Part shown: piece by piece, positions 42,296-51,014 of the stretch
Position numbering within the stretch: position 1 is the stretch's first letter
Layout: each line of letters opens with the position of its first letter
Origin: Bradyrhizobium sp. Y36
GTDB lineage: Bacteria > Pseudomonadota > Alphaproteobacteria > Rhizobiales > Xanthobacteraceae
Reading direction: 5' to 3'
Length of the DNA: 64,000 nucleotides
Assembly (NCBI RefSeq): GCF_002531575.1
Contig: NZ_NWTI01000001.1
Coordinates: 393,501-457,500 of the forward strand
Notes under the pieces: model-generated
Told to the model about the DNA's origin: nothing
The model's database searches: none
Seen by the model: only the letters and a program-made list of their open reading frames with translations
Translations under genes and position numbers: made by a program

Positions 42296-43686
42296 GAACG
42301 CTTCTCCTCGCGCTTGGCGGCACTGGTGTCCTTGATCAGATAGCCCGTCACCGAGCGCTTCTTCTCGAGCCATTTTTGAGCTGCGACGCGAACCTGCTCG
42401 GCGGTGACCGCGCGGATGCGGTCGGGCCAGCTCCTGATGTCCTCGATCGACAGGCCCGTGGTCAGCGCGCCGCCATACCAGCGCGCCAGCACCGCCTGGT
42501 TGTCCTGGGCGTAGATCGCTTCCGCGATGAGCTGGGTCTTCACGCGCTCCAGATCCTCGGCGCGGATCGGGTTCTGCGCGACATTGGCGATGACGCCGTC
42601 GACCGCCTGCTCGACCTCGGCAAAGCTGACGCCGGGTTTCGGCGAAGCCGAGATCGCGAACTGCGTCGGGTCGAGCGAGATGCTCGAATAGCTGGCGTTG
42701 GCGGAGACGGCGAGCGGCTTGTCGACGACGAGCGCGCGGTAGAGATAGGAATTGCTGCCGCTGCCCATCAGCTGCGCCAGCACGTCGAGGGCGGCGCTCT
42801 CACCGGCCGCGGCCGTGGTCGCCGAGGGCACGAGATAATAGCGCCGCATGCTCGGCTGCTCGACGCGCGGGTCGGCCAGCGTGACGGTGCGCGGCGCGGC
42901 CGGCTCCGGCTCCTGCGGACGGACGCGCCGTGCCGGGATCGAAGGCTGGGCCGGGATCGCGCCGAAATTGCGCTCGACCAGCGGGCGGATGTCGGCGGCC
43001 TCGACGTCGCCGGCGATCACCAGGATCGCGTTGTTCGGCGCATAGAAGCGGCGGTAGAAGGCGAGCGCGTCCTCGCGATCGAGCTTCTCGATCTCCTGAT
43101 GCCAGCCGATCACCGGCCGGCCGTAGGGATGATTGAGATAGAGCGCGGCCATGATCTGCTCGTTGAGCCGCGCGTCCGGATTGTTGGCGACGCGCATGTT
43201 GTATTCTTCGAGCACGACGTCGCGCTCGGGCAGCACGTTCTCGTCCTTGAGGATGAGGCCGGTCATGCGGTCGGCCTCGAACTCCATCATGGTCGGCAGC
43301 TGCTCTTTCGGCACGCGCTGGTAGTAATTGGTGTAGTCGACCGAGGTCGAGGCGTTCTCGTTGCCGCCGACGCGGAGCACGGTCTGGGAGAATTCGCCGG
43401 CCGGATGCTTCGAGGTACCCTTGAACATCAGGTGCTCGAGGAAGTGCGCCAGGCCCGATTTGCCGGGCGTCTCGTCGGCCGAGCCAACCTTGTACCAGAT
43501 CATCTCGGTGACCACGGGGGTGCGGTGATCGGGGATCACCACCACCTGCATGCCGTTGGGAAGCGTGAAGCTGGCGGGCGGCGCCGATGTTACCGTGGTC
43601 TGGGCGAGGGCCGCACCGGCCGAGAGGATGCTGGTCGAAAGCAGCGCGGCAAGGAGGCAGGCAGCCGATCGGTAAGAGGACATCAT
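42292..43686 (-). CDS. M16 family zinc peptidase (active subunit)
   Basis: A 464 aa exported peptidase. The signal peptide follows MMSSYRSAACLLAALLSTS. The inverted zinc motif HFLEH is in SGLAHFLEHLMFKG, and the downstream glutamate region reads VLEEYNMRV. C-terminal M16 domains follow. It is translationally coupled to the catalytically dead partner gene. The pair probably degrades peptides in the periplasm. AAGGGA precedes the ATG. It lies upstream of arfB and downstream of the lspA/ileS run, a placement common in Rhizobiales. Confidence 0.9.
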   Translation of the reverse strand: MMSSYRSAACLLAALLSTSILSAGAALAQTTVTSAPPASFTLPNGMQVVVIPDHRTPVVTEMIWYKVGSADETPGKSGLAHFLEHLMFKGTSKHPAGEFSQTVLRVGGNENASTSVDYTNYYQRVPKEQLPTMMEFEADRMTGLILKDENVLPERDVVLEEYNMRVANNPDARLNEQIMAALYLNHPYGRPVIGWHQEIEKLDREDALAFYRRFYAPNNAILVIAGDVEAADIRPLVERNFGAIPAQPSIPARRVRPQEPEPAAPRTVTLADPRVEQPSMRRYYLVPSATTAAAGESAALDVLAQLMGSGSNSYLYRALVVDKPLAVSANASYSSISLDPTQFAISASPKPGVSFAEVEQAVDGVIANVAQNPIRAEDLERVKTQLIAEAIYAQDNQAVLARWYGGALTTGLSIEDIRSWPDRIRAVTAEQVRVAAQKWLEKKRSVTGYLIKDTSAAKREEKRS

Positions 43687-43875
43687 GATCCCTTGAAAAG
43701 GCCGAGGTCCGGATGTCCGGCTCGGAAGGCACGGCATGCTACACCGTGCGGCTGAGGCTTCGCGTCACGAAGCAGAGAACCCAACGCGGTGGCAAGTTAC
43801 TGATATGCAATTTATCGAACGCGGCCGGCGTGCATGACACGCCGGCGCCGGGTTCGCTTCCGAGGGACAGGAACG

Positions 43876-44598
43876 CTATTGTTCCTTGTCCTTGCCCGAC
43901 ATGATGTCGAAATAGGTCCGGCGCGTCTTGTCCTCGCCTGCACCATAAGCGTAGCTCGGAGACGGGGTCTGGTAGCCCGGCGGCGGTTCGACCAGGGATT
44001 GGCGCGGCGGCTCGCTGGTGAATTGCTTGGTCTCGCCCTTGCCGCCCTTCATCATGTTCCAGAGACCGCCGGAGAAGCCGAGCTCGGCAGGGCTGAGCGA
44101 CGGATTGCCGTTGGTGCCTGGCTGGATCGGATCGTTGCTGGTCCGGGGGGCTGCGGCGACCTGGCCGGCCTTCATCTCGGCGGGCGTCAGCGGTCGGGCG
44201 GCCTGCCAGTTCTCGGTTTCCTTGGTGGCCTTCTTGCGCGCGGCGATGGCTTCCTTGCGGCGCTTTTCCTCGGGGTCCTTGGGCCAGTTCGGAGCATTCT
44301 TGGCTTCGGTCGCAGGCGGCGGCAGATCGAGCTTGGGCGGCACCACCAGCGGCGAGCGCTCGCGGTATTCGATGCCTTTCTTCTCCATGCTCTTGGCGCC
44401 GATGCCGGACATCAGATTGTCGATGATCTTCTCTTCGAAGGTCATGCCATCATCTTCATCGTCGTCGTCACCGGCGCGGGCCGCGCCAGCCGACATCACG
44501 AGGCCGATGCCGAGCGCGACAGCGGACAGTTTCAACGCCTGCCAGAACCCCCATCGGGGGTCTCGACCCATCGAACCGCTGGTCTTCGAGCTGCGCAT
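43876..44598 (-). CDS. Secreted hypothetical protein with acidic cluster and Pro-rich tail
   Basis: A 240 aa protein. The N-terminus is basic (RSSKTSGSMGRDPRWGFWQA), then a hydrophobic segment LKLSAVALGIGLVMSAGAAR. After it comes GDDDDEDDGMTFEEKIIDNL, an acidic patch that could bind calcium, and the segment NLMSGIGAKSMEKKGIEYRE. A Lys/Glu-rich helix (PEEKRRKEAIAARKKATKET) and a Pro/Ser tail follow. The protein is exported or anchored. It lies between lspA and the M16 genes and probably shares their transcript. No family is recognised. Confidence 0.7.
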   Translation of the reverse strand: MRSSKTSGSMGRDPRWGFWQALKLSAVALGIGLVMSAGAARAGDDDDEDDGMTFEEKIIDNLMSGIGAKSMEKKGIEYRERSPLVVPPKLDLPPPATEAKNAPNWPKDPEEKRRKEAIAARKKATKETENWQAARPLTPAEMKAGQVAAAPRTSNDPIQPGTNGNPSLSPAELGFSGGLWNMMKGGKGETKQFTSEPPRQSLVEPPPGYQTPSPSYAYGAGEDKTRRTYFDIMSGKDKEQ

Positions 44599-44694
44599 AC
44601 CTGTACCTGTTCCATATTGTGGCAGATCGCCGCTCAAACGCGGCCAATCCCTCGCAAAAAACGGGTTCCACCTGCCGTTTCGTATCGGCCGGGA

Positions 44695-45189
44695 TCAGGG
44701 CGCTTTTGCGGCGGGTACCCCCAGGAAGGAATCATACAATAGCCCCGCCACCCCAGCAACGATGGCCACGTCCGCGAGGTTAAACACGTACCAATTATAG
44801 GTATTTCCGCCGATCTCGATGTGGAACAGGGCGAAATCGACCACTGCGCCATAGGCCAGGCGGTCGATGCCGTTGCCGATGGCGCCGCCGATGATCAGGC
44901 CCAGCGCGACCGTGGCCAGCCGCGTGTGCGAGCGGGCCATCCAGATCGCCAGCGCAATCACGGCAACGGCCTTCACCGCCATCAGCGCGAGCTGCGCCGC
45001 CTGGCTGTCGTTCTGCAGCCAGCCGAAGCTGATGCCGATATTCCAGGCCAGCACCAGGTCGAAGAACGGCGTCACCTTCACCACGCCGCGACGGGCGAGG
45101 TCGAACCCGTTCAGCAGCCACAGCTTGGAGGCCTGGTCGGCCGCGAGGGTGACCAGGGCCGCGAGGACGCCGGCGCGGAGCGGGGGCAT
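44695..45189 (-). CDS. lspA: Signal peptidase II (lipoprotein signal peptidase)
   Basis: A 164 aa inner-membrane aspartyl protease removing signal peptides from prolipoproteins. Four transmembrane segments are visible. The catalytic aspartates are in GNGIDRLAYGAVVDF (about 108-122) and FNLADVAIV (about 136-144), and the N-terminal landmark is AADQASKLWL. The ATG at 45189 is used; the frame reaches back over the end of ileS. It follows ileS directly in the conserved ribF-ileS-lspA order. Confidence 0.92.
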   Translation of the reverse strand: MPPLRAGVLAALVTLAADQASKLWLLNGFDLARRGVVKVTPFFDLVLAWNIGISFGWLQNDSQAAQLALMAVKAVAVIALAIWMARSHTRLATVALGLIIGGAIGNGIDRLAYGAVVDFALFHIEIGGNTYNWYVFNLADVAIVAGVAGLLYDSFLGVPAAKAP

Positions 45190-45197
45190 GCCGGGGA

Positions 45198-48100
45198 TCA
45201 GACGCTCACGCCCAACGCCTTCCACTCACGCAGCGCCTGTGCGTCGCGCGGGGTGACGTCGGGGTATTCAGGATCGTCGCCGACAAACTGCGAGATCTTC
45301 CAGGAGCGGGCGCATTTGCGACCCTGCGCTTCTTTCACGATCACGCCAATTTCGAACACGCCGTCGATCGTGAACGCGTCCTGGGGGAGCTTCTCCGCGC
45401 CGCGGAGGACATGAACCTCGGCGTTCGAGGTGATGCAGACTTCCGCCCAATCGACATCGAACAAAGGTCCCATGAATTCCTCCGCCAGATAGATCTCGGG
45501 CGAGGCCTCCAACGAGGAGCCGATGAGCTTGTTCGCGCGTGCAATCTCGAGCGCTCCGGTGACGACCCGGCGTACCGTACGGATCATCTGCCATCTCTCC
45601 GCGAGCTTGTCGTCGCGCAGGGCTTCGAGATCGGTCGGGAACAGCGTCAGATGCACCGACGGTTCGGCGTCGGGACGGTACATACGCCAGCCTTCCTCGG
45701 CGGTGAAGCTGAGGATCGGCGCCAACCATTTCAGGACCGAGGTGCACAACAGGTCGATCGTCGTCAGCGCCGCCTTGCGCGTCAGCGACGACGGCGGATC
45801 GCAATACAGCGTGTCCTTGCGGATATCGAAATAGAACGCCGAGAGCTCGCTGTTGAGGAAGGCGGACAGGGTCGCGACCACGGTCTTGTAGTCGAATTCC
45901 CGATAGGCCTTGTCGACGGCGGCGGCACGCATGGCGAGCTCGTGCAGCATCAGCCGCTCGAGCTCGGGCATGTCGGCCGGCGCGACGGCGTCGGCCGGCT
46001 TGTAATGATGCAGCGTGCCGAGCATCCAGCGCACGGTGTTGCGCAGCTTGCGGTAGGTCTCGACCGTGTTCTTCAGGATCTCGGGGCCGATGCGCTGGTC
46101 GTCGGTGTAGTCGCAGGACGCGACCCAGAGCCGGAGGATGTCGGCGCCGGATTCCTTGATGACGGACTGCGGCTCGATGGTGTTGCCGAGCGACTTCGAC
46201 ATCTTGCGGCCGTCCTCGGCCTGGGTGAAGCCGTGGGTCAGCACCACGTCGTAAGGCGCGCGGCCGCGCGTGCCGCAGCTTTCCAGCAGCGAGGAGTGGA
46301 ACCAGCCGCGATGCTGGTCCGAGCCTTCCAGATACATCACGGTGTCGGTGCCGCCGTCAACCTTGCGCTTGATGCCTGCGAGGCCCGGGAAATGCACGGG
46401 ATCCTCGAGCACGAAAGCGTGCGTCGAGCCGGAATCGAACCAGACGTCGAGAATGTCGTCGACCTTCTGCCAGTCTTCGCTCGCGCGCGGCCCGAGGAAG
46501 CGCTCGCGGGCGCCCTTCGCGTACCAGGCATCGGCGCCTTCCTGCTCGAAGGCTTCGCCGATACGCGTGTTGACCGCCTCGTCCTGAAGGATCTCGGCGG
46601 AGCCGTCGCCCTTCTCGCGCACGAACACGGCGATCGGGACGCCCCAGGCGCGCTGGCGCGAGATCACCCAATCGGGCCGCGCCTCGATCATGCCGTTGAT
46701 CCGGTTCTCGCCCGACGGCGGCACCCATTGCGTCACCGAGATGGCGTGCAGCGCGCGGGCGCGCAGCGTGTCGCCGCTCTTCGCCTTGCCGCCCTGCGCC
46801 ACGTCCTTGTCCATCGCGATGAACCATTGCGGCGTATTGCGGAAGATCACCGGCTTCTTGGAGCGCCAGGAGTGCGGATATTGATGCTTGAGCCGGCCGC
46901 GCGCGAGCAGCATGCCTCGTTCGACGAGCGCCTTGATCACGGCCTCGTTGGCATCGCCCTTCTCGCCCTTGTCGGTGATGACGCGCTTGCCGGGAAAGCC
47001 AGGCGCATGATCGGTGTAGGCCCCGTTCTCGTCGACGGTGTAGGGAATTGCCGTGTTGATGCCGCGCGCATCGAGGTCGCGCGCCTGCGCCATCCAGGCG
47101 TCGAAGTCCTCGCGGCCATGGCCGGGGGCGGTGTGCACGAAGCCGGTGCCGGTGTCGTCGGTGACGTGGTCGCCGGGCAAGAGCGGCACGATGAAGTCGT
47201 AGCCGCCGGCAAGCCCCTTGAGCGGATGGGCGCATTCGATCGCGTCCATGGTGTCGCCGGGGACGTCGCGGACCTTCTCGAAAGTGGTCACGCGCGCCTG
47301 CTTGAAGACCTCTTCGGCCAGCGCGTCGGCGAGGATCAGCAGATCGCCGGTCTTGGTCCAATTGTCGGCGGGCGCGTCCGTCACCTTGTACAGGCCATAG
47401 CCGATCTTCGGCGAGAACGAGATGGCGCGGTTGCCGGGCAGGGTCCAGGGCGTGGTGGTCCAGATCACGACGCTGGCGGAGGCCAGTGCACCATGCGCGG
47501 GCGAGGTGACCGGGAATTTCACCCACACCGTATCGGAGGTGTAGTCCTCGTACTCGACCTCGGCTTCGGCGAGCGCCGTCTTCTCGACCACGCTCCACAT
47601 CACCGGCTTGGAGCCGCGATAGAGCGTGCCGTTGGCGGCAAATTTCATCAGCTCGCGCGCGATCTGGGCTTCGGCCGGGTAGCTCATGGTGGCGTAGGGA
47701 TGGTCCCAGTCGCCGATGACGCCGAGCCGCTTGAACTCCTCGCGCTGCACGCCGAGCCAATGCGTGGCGTAGGCGCGGCATTCCTTCCGGAAATCGATCA
47801 TCGCGGCGCTGTCGCGGAAGTCGGGCTTCTGCTTGCCCTTCTTGCGATAGTGCTCCTCCTCGACCTTCCACTCGATCGGCAGGCCGTGGCAGTCCCAGCC
47901 CGGCACATAGTTGGAATCGAAGCCGAGCATCTGCTGGCTCTTGGTGACGAGATCCTTGAGGATCTTGTTCAGCGCCGTGCCGATATGGATGTTGCCATTG
48001 GCGTAGGGCGGGCCGTCATGCAGCACGAACTTGGCGCGGCCGCGGGCAGCCTCGCGCAGCTTCTCGTAGAGGCCGATCTCGTACCAGCGCTTGAGGATCT

Positions 48101-48206
48101 CCGGCTCGCGCTGCGGCAGGCCGGCGCGCATCGGGAAATCCGTCTGCGGCAGGAACAGGGTCTTCGAATAGTCTTTGGTGTCGGACTTTTGCGGCTTTTC
48201 GGACAT
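45198..48206 (-). CDS. ileS: Isoleucyl-tRNA synthetase
   Basis: A 1002 aa class I synthetase. The HIGH motif is [18 protein letters not shown] (about 69-86) and KMSKS is in [12 protein letters not shown] (about 635). Between them is the editing domain (CP1), including [18 protein letters not shown]. The C-terminal zinc-binding region is degenerate: [11 protein letters not shown] is followed by [12 protein letters not shown], so only one of the four usual cysteines remains. The ATG at 48206 ([15 protein letters not shown]) begins the typical alphaproteobacterial sequence. It lies about 218 bases from ribF, a spacer that may hold a leader. Confidence 0.95.
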   Translation of the reverse strand: MSEKPQKSDTKDYSKTLFLPQTDFPMRAGLPQREPEILKRWYEIGLYEKLREAARGRAKFVLHDGPPYANGNIHIGTALNKILKDLVTKSQQMLGFDSNYVPGWDCHGLPIEWKVEEEHYRKKGKQKPDFRDSAAMIDFRKECRAYATHWLGVQREEFKRLGVIGDWDHPYATMSYPAEAQIARELMKFAANGTLYRGSKPVMWSVVEKTALAEAEVEYEDYTSDTVWVKFPVTSPAHGALASASVVIWTTTPWTLPGNRAISFSPKIGYGLYKVTDAPADNWTKTGDLLILADALAEEVFKQARVTTFEKVRDVPGDTMDAIECAHPLKGLAGGYDFIVPLLPGDHVTDDTGTGFVHTAPGHGREDFDAWMAQARDLDARGINTAIPYTVDENGAYTDHAPGFPGKRVITDKGEKGDANEAVIKALVERGMLLARGRLKHQYPHSWRSKKPVIFRNTPQWFIAMDKDVAQGGKAKSGDTLRARALHAISVTQWVPPSGENRINGMIEARPDWVISRQRAWGVPIAVFVREKGDGSAEILQDEAVNTRIGEAFEQEGADAWYAKGARERFLGPRASEDWQKVDDILDVWFDSGSTHAFVLEDPVHFPGLAGIKRKVDGGTDTVMYLEGSDQHRGWFHSSLLESCGTRGRAPYDVVLTHGFTQAEDGRKMSKSLGNTIEPQSVIKESGADILRLWVASCDYTDDQRIGPEILKNTVETYRKLRNTVRWMLGTLHHYKPADAVAPADMPELERLMLHELAMRAAAVDKAYREFDYKTVVATLSAFLNSELSAFYFDIRKDTLYCDPPSSLTRKAALTTIDLLCTSVLKWLAPILSFTAEEGWRMYRPDAEPSVHLTLFPTDLEALRDDKLAERWQMIRTVRRVVTGALEIARANKLIGSSLEASPEIYLAEEFMGPLFDVDWAEVCITSNAEVHVLRGAEKLPQDAFTIDGVFEIGVIVKEAQGRKCARSWKISQFVGDDPEYPDVTPRDAQALREWKALGVSV

Positions 48207-48424
48207 GAGGCTGACTGGCTCGGAAGGGCGCGGGAACGGATGGCGATGCGGAATCGCGGGGTGAAACGACAAAATCCCGGTCTTGCGCCGAGCCCTTGGG
48301 CTCAGGCGGAAGCCGGGCCGCTAATCCCTATGATGCGCCGCGCAAACATGGGCTCTCCATAGCAGGGGGCCAACAGAAGCGCAAAAGGGAAGCGCAAAGG
48401 TTCGGGGGAGGCCCGGTTCGGCCC

Positions 48425-49408
48425 TCAATCGACGATGCCGAGCCGCGGAAACGCGTCCGGGGCCGCGGCCAGGATGGCACGGGCGCGGGCGGAATCGTCG
48501 TCCATTTGCCGGATCAGGGCCTCGAGAGCATCGAATTTCAGCTCCTCGCGGATGAAGCCGACAAAGGCGCAGTCCAGCTCCTGCCCATAGAGATCGCCCT
48601 TGAAGTCGAACAGGAAGATTTCCAGTAGCGGCGCGCCGTTATCGAAGGTCGGGCGGCGGCCGAAGCTGGCCACCCCGTTCAGCCGCACCTGATCCTTTCC
48701 TTGGCCGCGGCCGACCCGCACCGCATAGATGCCGTGCTTCAGCCCGCAATTGGCATCCAGGCGGATATTGGCCGTGGGATAGCCGAGGTCGCGGCCGCGC
48801 TTCTCGCCATGGATCACCTCGCCGGTGACGAACCAGGGCGCGCCCAGCATGGTGGTGGCCTCGTCCAGCTGGCCTTCGGCGAGGGCGACCCGGATGGCGC
48901 TGGAGGACACCGGCCGCTCGTCGATGTCGACATGCGGCTGCACGTCGACCTCGATGCCGAGCCGGGGCGCCTCGTTGACCAGAAGACCGGGCGAGCCGAC
49001 CCGTCCCTTGCCGAAATGGAAGTCGTAGCCGACTGCGATTCCGCTGACGCCGAGCCGTCCGATCAGGTCATGGTGAATGAAATCTTGCGCGCTGGTTCCG
49101 GCGCGAGCCTTGTCGAAGGTCATGACCACGGCGCCGGCAAGCCCGGTGCCGGCCAGAAGCCGCAGCTTGGCCCGTTCGTCCGTCAGGCGGAATTGAGGGG
49201 TGTTGGGGCTGAAAAATCGCCGTGGGTGGGGCTCGAAAGTCAGCGCCAGCGCAGGGCGGCCATGCGTCCGGCCCATTTCCAGGGCCGCGGCGATCACGGC
49301 TCGGTGGCCGAGATGAACCCCGTCGAAATTGCCCATGGCCACCACGGCACCCCTTGGAATGGCGGAGTCCGGCGTGGTGTCGCGAATAACGTTAAAATGC
49401 GGGGCCAT
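48425..49408 (-). CDS. ribF: Bifunctional riboflavin kinase / FAD synthetase
   Basis: A 327 aa cytoplasmic enzyme making FMN and FAD. The N-terminal adenylyltransferase domain has VAMGNFDGVHLGHRAVI (about 24-40) and a HxGH-type motif; LTFEPHPRRFF follows. The C-terminal kinase domain (about 180-310) has EKRGRDLGYPTANIRL and EIFLFDFKGDLYGQ. It is divergent from the CheY-like gene and is the first gene of the ribF-ileS-lspA run. Confidence 0.93.
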   Translation of the reverse strand: MAPHFNVIRDTTPDSAIPRGAVVAMGNFDGVHLGHRAVIAAALEMGRTHGRPALALTFEPHPRRFFSPNTPQFRLTDERAKLRLLAGTGLAGAVVMTFDKARAGTSAQDFIHHDLIGRLGVSGIAVGYDFHFGKGRVGSPGLLVNEAPRLGIEVDVQPHVDIDERPVSSSAIRVALAEGQLDEATTMLGAPWFVTGEVIHGEKRGRDLGYPTANIRLDANCGLKHGIYAVRVGRGQGKDQVRLNGVASFGRRPTFDNGAPLLEIFLFDFKGDLYGQELDCAFVGFIREELKFDALEALIRQMDDDSARARAILAAAPDAFPRLGIVD

Positions 49409-49635
49409 CAGGGGAATTCTCGAACCGGCGGGACCGGCCGGGACCGTGGCGCGACCCGCCCGATGAAGTCAAGCGGAGGGTCAACCCGCATCGAACGCAA
49501 TTTCAGTTCTTTCGGGGCGCCCCCAATTAACGCGCTGTTTAACGCCTTGGTGCTAGTCCTTGAACGTGGAACTGCCGGGCTGCGGCCTGGAAGGTCCGAT
49601 CGTAGTATTCCTGGGTATGCGTTGGGGGAGTCGAG

Positions 49636-50031
49636 ATGGCGGTTGATTTGTCGATGCCGGTTCTGGTGGTGGATGACTACAGCACCATGATCCGTATCAT
49701 CAGGAATCTGCTGAAGCAGCTTGGCTTCGAGAATATCGACGATGCCAGCGACGGTTCGGCAGCGCTGAACAAGATGCGCGGCAAGAAGTACGGGCTCGTG
49801 ATCTCCGATTGGAACATGGAGCCGATGACGGGCTACGACCTCTTGCGCGAAGTGCGCGCGGATCCGAACCTCGCCACCACGCCCTTCATCATGATCACGG
49901 CGGAATCCAAGACCGAGAACGTGATCGCGGCCAAGAAGGCGGGCGTGAACAATTACATCGTCAAGCCGTTCAACGCGGCGACGCTGAAGACCAAGATCGA
50001 GGCGGTCTTCCCGGACATGGCGAGCGCGTAA
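49636..50031 (+). CDS. Single-domain response regulator, CheY-like
   Basis: A 131 aa receiver domain with no output domain. The acidic pocket is D13-D14 in LVVDDYSTM. The phosphoacceptor is D58 in VISDWNMEPMTG. The conserved Thr/Ser is in FIMITAESK, and the Lys in NYIVKPFN. It should bind the flagellar switch or a phosphorelay partner. No chemotaxis kinase is adjacent; it sits alone with its own terminator. The partial gene at the left edge might be CheZ-related but lies 49 kb away. Close to cheY of the major rhizobial cluster in appearance. Confidence 0.85.
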   Translation: MAVDLSMPVLVVDDYSTMIRIIRNLLKQLGFENIDDASDGSAALNKMRGKKYGLVISDWNMEPMTGYDLLREVRADPNLATTPFIMITAESKTENVIAAKKAGVNNYIVKPFNAATLKTKIEAVFPDMASA

Positions 50032-50060
50032 GAGCGGAAGAGCCTTCCAGCGAAATTCGG

Positions 50061-50087
50061 AAAGCCCGGGCTTGTCCCGGGCTTTTT
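50061..50087 (+). terminator. Intrinsic terminator after the CheY-like gene
   Basis: AAAGCCCGGG, loop CTTGT, CCCGGGCTTT, then TT: a 10-bp stem with T-tract 30 bases after the stop codon. Confidence 0.85.
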
Positions 50088-50144
50088 GCGCTGGGTTCGT
50101 CATTCCGAGGCGGTGCTGCGTACTGCCCAGGAAAAGCTACGCCA

Positions 50145-50999
50145 TCACCACTTCAATTCGCGCATCAGCGCTTTCGGCGGGTGGCCGAACAACTCCATCA
50201 CCGAATTCGGGTCGAGCTGGTCGAGGCCCTCGAACTCCTCGGCATGGATGCCGCGGGTCACGAACAGGCAGTCGATGCCGAATTCGCGCGCGCCCGTTAA
50301 GTCGGTGCGGACGGAATCGCCGATCGCCAGCACCTTCTTCCGGTCGATCTGGTGGCCCTGGCGCTCGCCGGCGAGCGCCATCGCGCGCTCGTAGATCGGC
50401 CGGTGCGGCTTGCCGTAGAAGATCACCTCGCCGCCGAGCTCGCGATAGAGCTCCGCGATGGCGCCGGCGCAGTAGATCAGCCGGTCGCCGCGCTCCACCA
50501 CGATGTCGGGGTTGGCGCAGACCAGCGTCAGTTTGCGCTCGCGCGCCTTCAGCATCATGCCGCGATAGTCTTCCGCCGTCTCGGTCTCGTCGTCGTAGAG
50601 GCCGGTGCAGACGATGTAGTCGGCTTCCTCAAGCGGGGCGGTCTTCGCATCGAGGCCGCGATAGATCGAATTGTCGCGCTCGGGTCCGAGCCAGAACATC
50701 TTGCGGCCGGGATGCTCGGCGACATAGAGCCGCGTCAGGTCGCCCGAAGACACGATGGCGTCATAGGTTTCGTCGGCGACGCCGAGCTTGCGCAACTGCC
50801 GCTGCACGCTGTCGGCCGGTCGCGGCGCGTTGGTGATCAGGATCACCGTACCGCCGCGGCTGCGATAGGTGTGCAGCGCCTCGCAGGCTTCGGGGAAGGA
50901 TTCGAGGCCGTTGTGAACGACGCCCCAGATATCGCTGAGCACGACATCCACACCGCCCACCAGCTCGCGCAGGCTTTCGGCGAAATGCAGCGTGGTCAT
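50145..50999 (-). CDS. TIGR01459-family HAD hydrolase (class IIA)
   Basis: A 284 aa member of the NagD/PGP-like HAD hydrolases. Motif I reads VVLSDIWGVVHNGLESF (about 20-36), with the nucleophile Asp but Trp where the second acid of DxD usually sits; this is the pattern I associate with TIGR01459. Motif II is VILITNAPRPADSV (about 54-67). The C-terminal motif region has YGKPHRPIYERA and AIGDSVRTDLTGAREFGID. Substrate unknown. Confidence 0.87.
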   Translation of the reverse strand: MTTLHFAESLRELVGGVDVVLSDIWGVVHNGLESFPEACEALHTYRSRGGTVILITNAPRPADSVQRQLRKLGVADETYDAIVSSGDLTRLYVAEHPGRKMFWLGPERDNSIYRGLDAKTAPLEEADYIVCTGLYDDETETAEDYRGMMLKARERKLTLVCANPDIVVERGDRLIYCAGAIAELYRELGGEVIFYGKPHRPIYERAMALAGERQGHQIDRKKVLAIGDSVRTDLTGAREFGIDCLFVTRGIHAEEFEGLDQLDPNSVMELFGHPPKALMRELKW

Positions 51000-51014
51000 G
51001 ATGCGCAGCGCCGA

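Noticed and set aside
45411..48362. A 983-codon open frame antisense to ileS
   Set aside because: It lies wholly opposite a certain synthetase gene. Its translation is rich in Arg, Ala, Gly and His with no domain, as expected from high-GC antisense frames.
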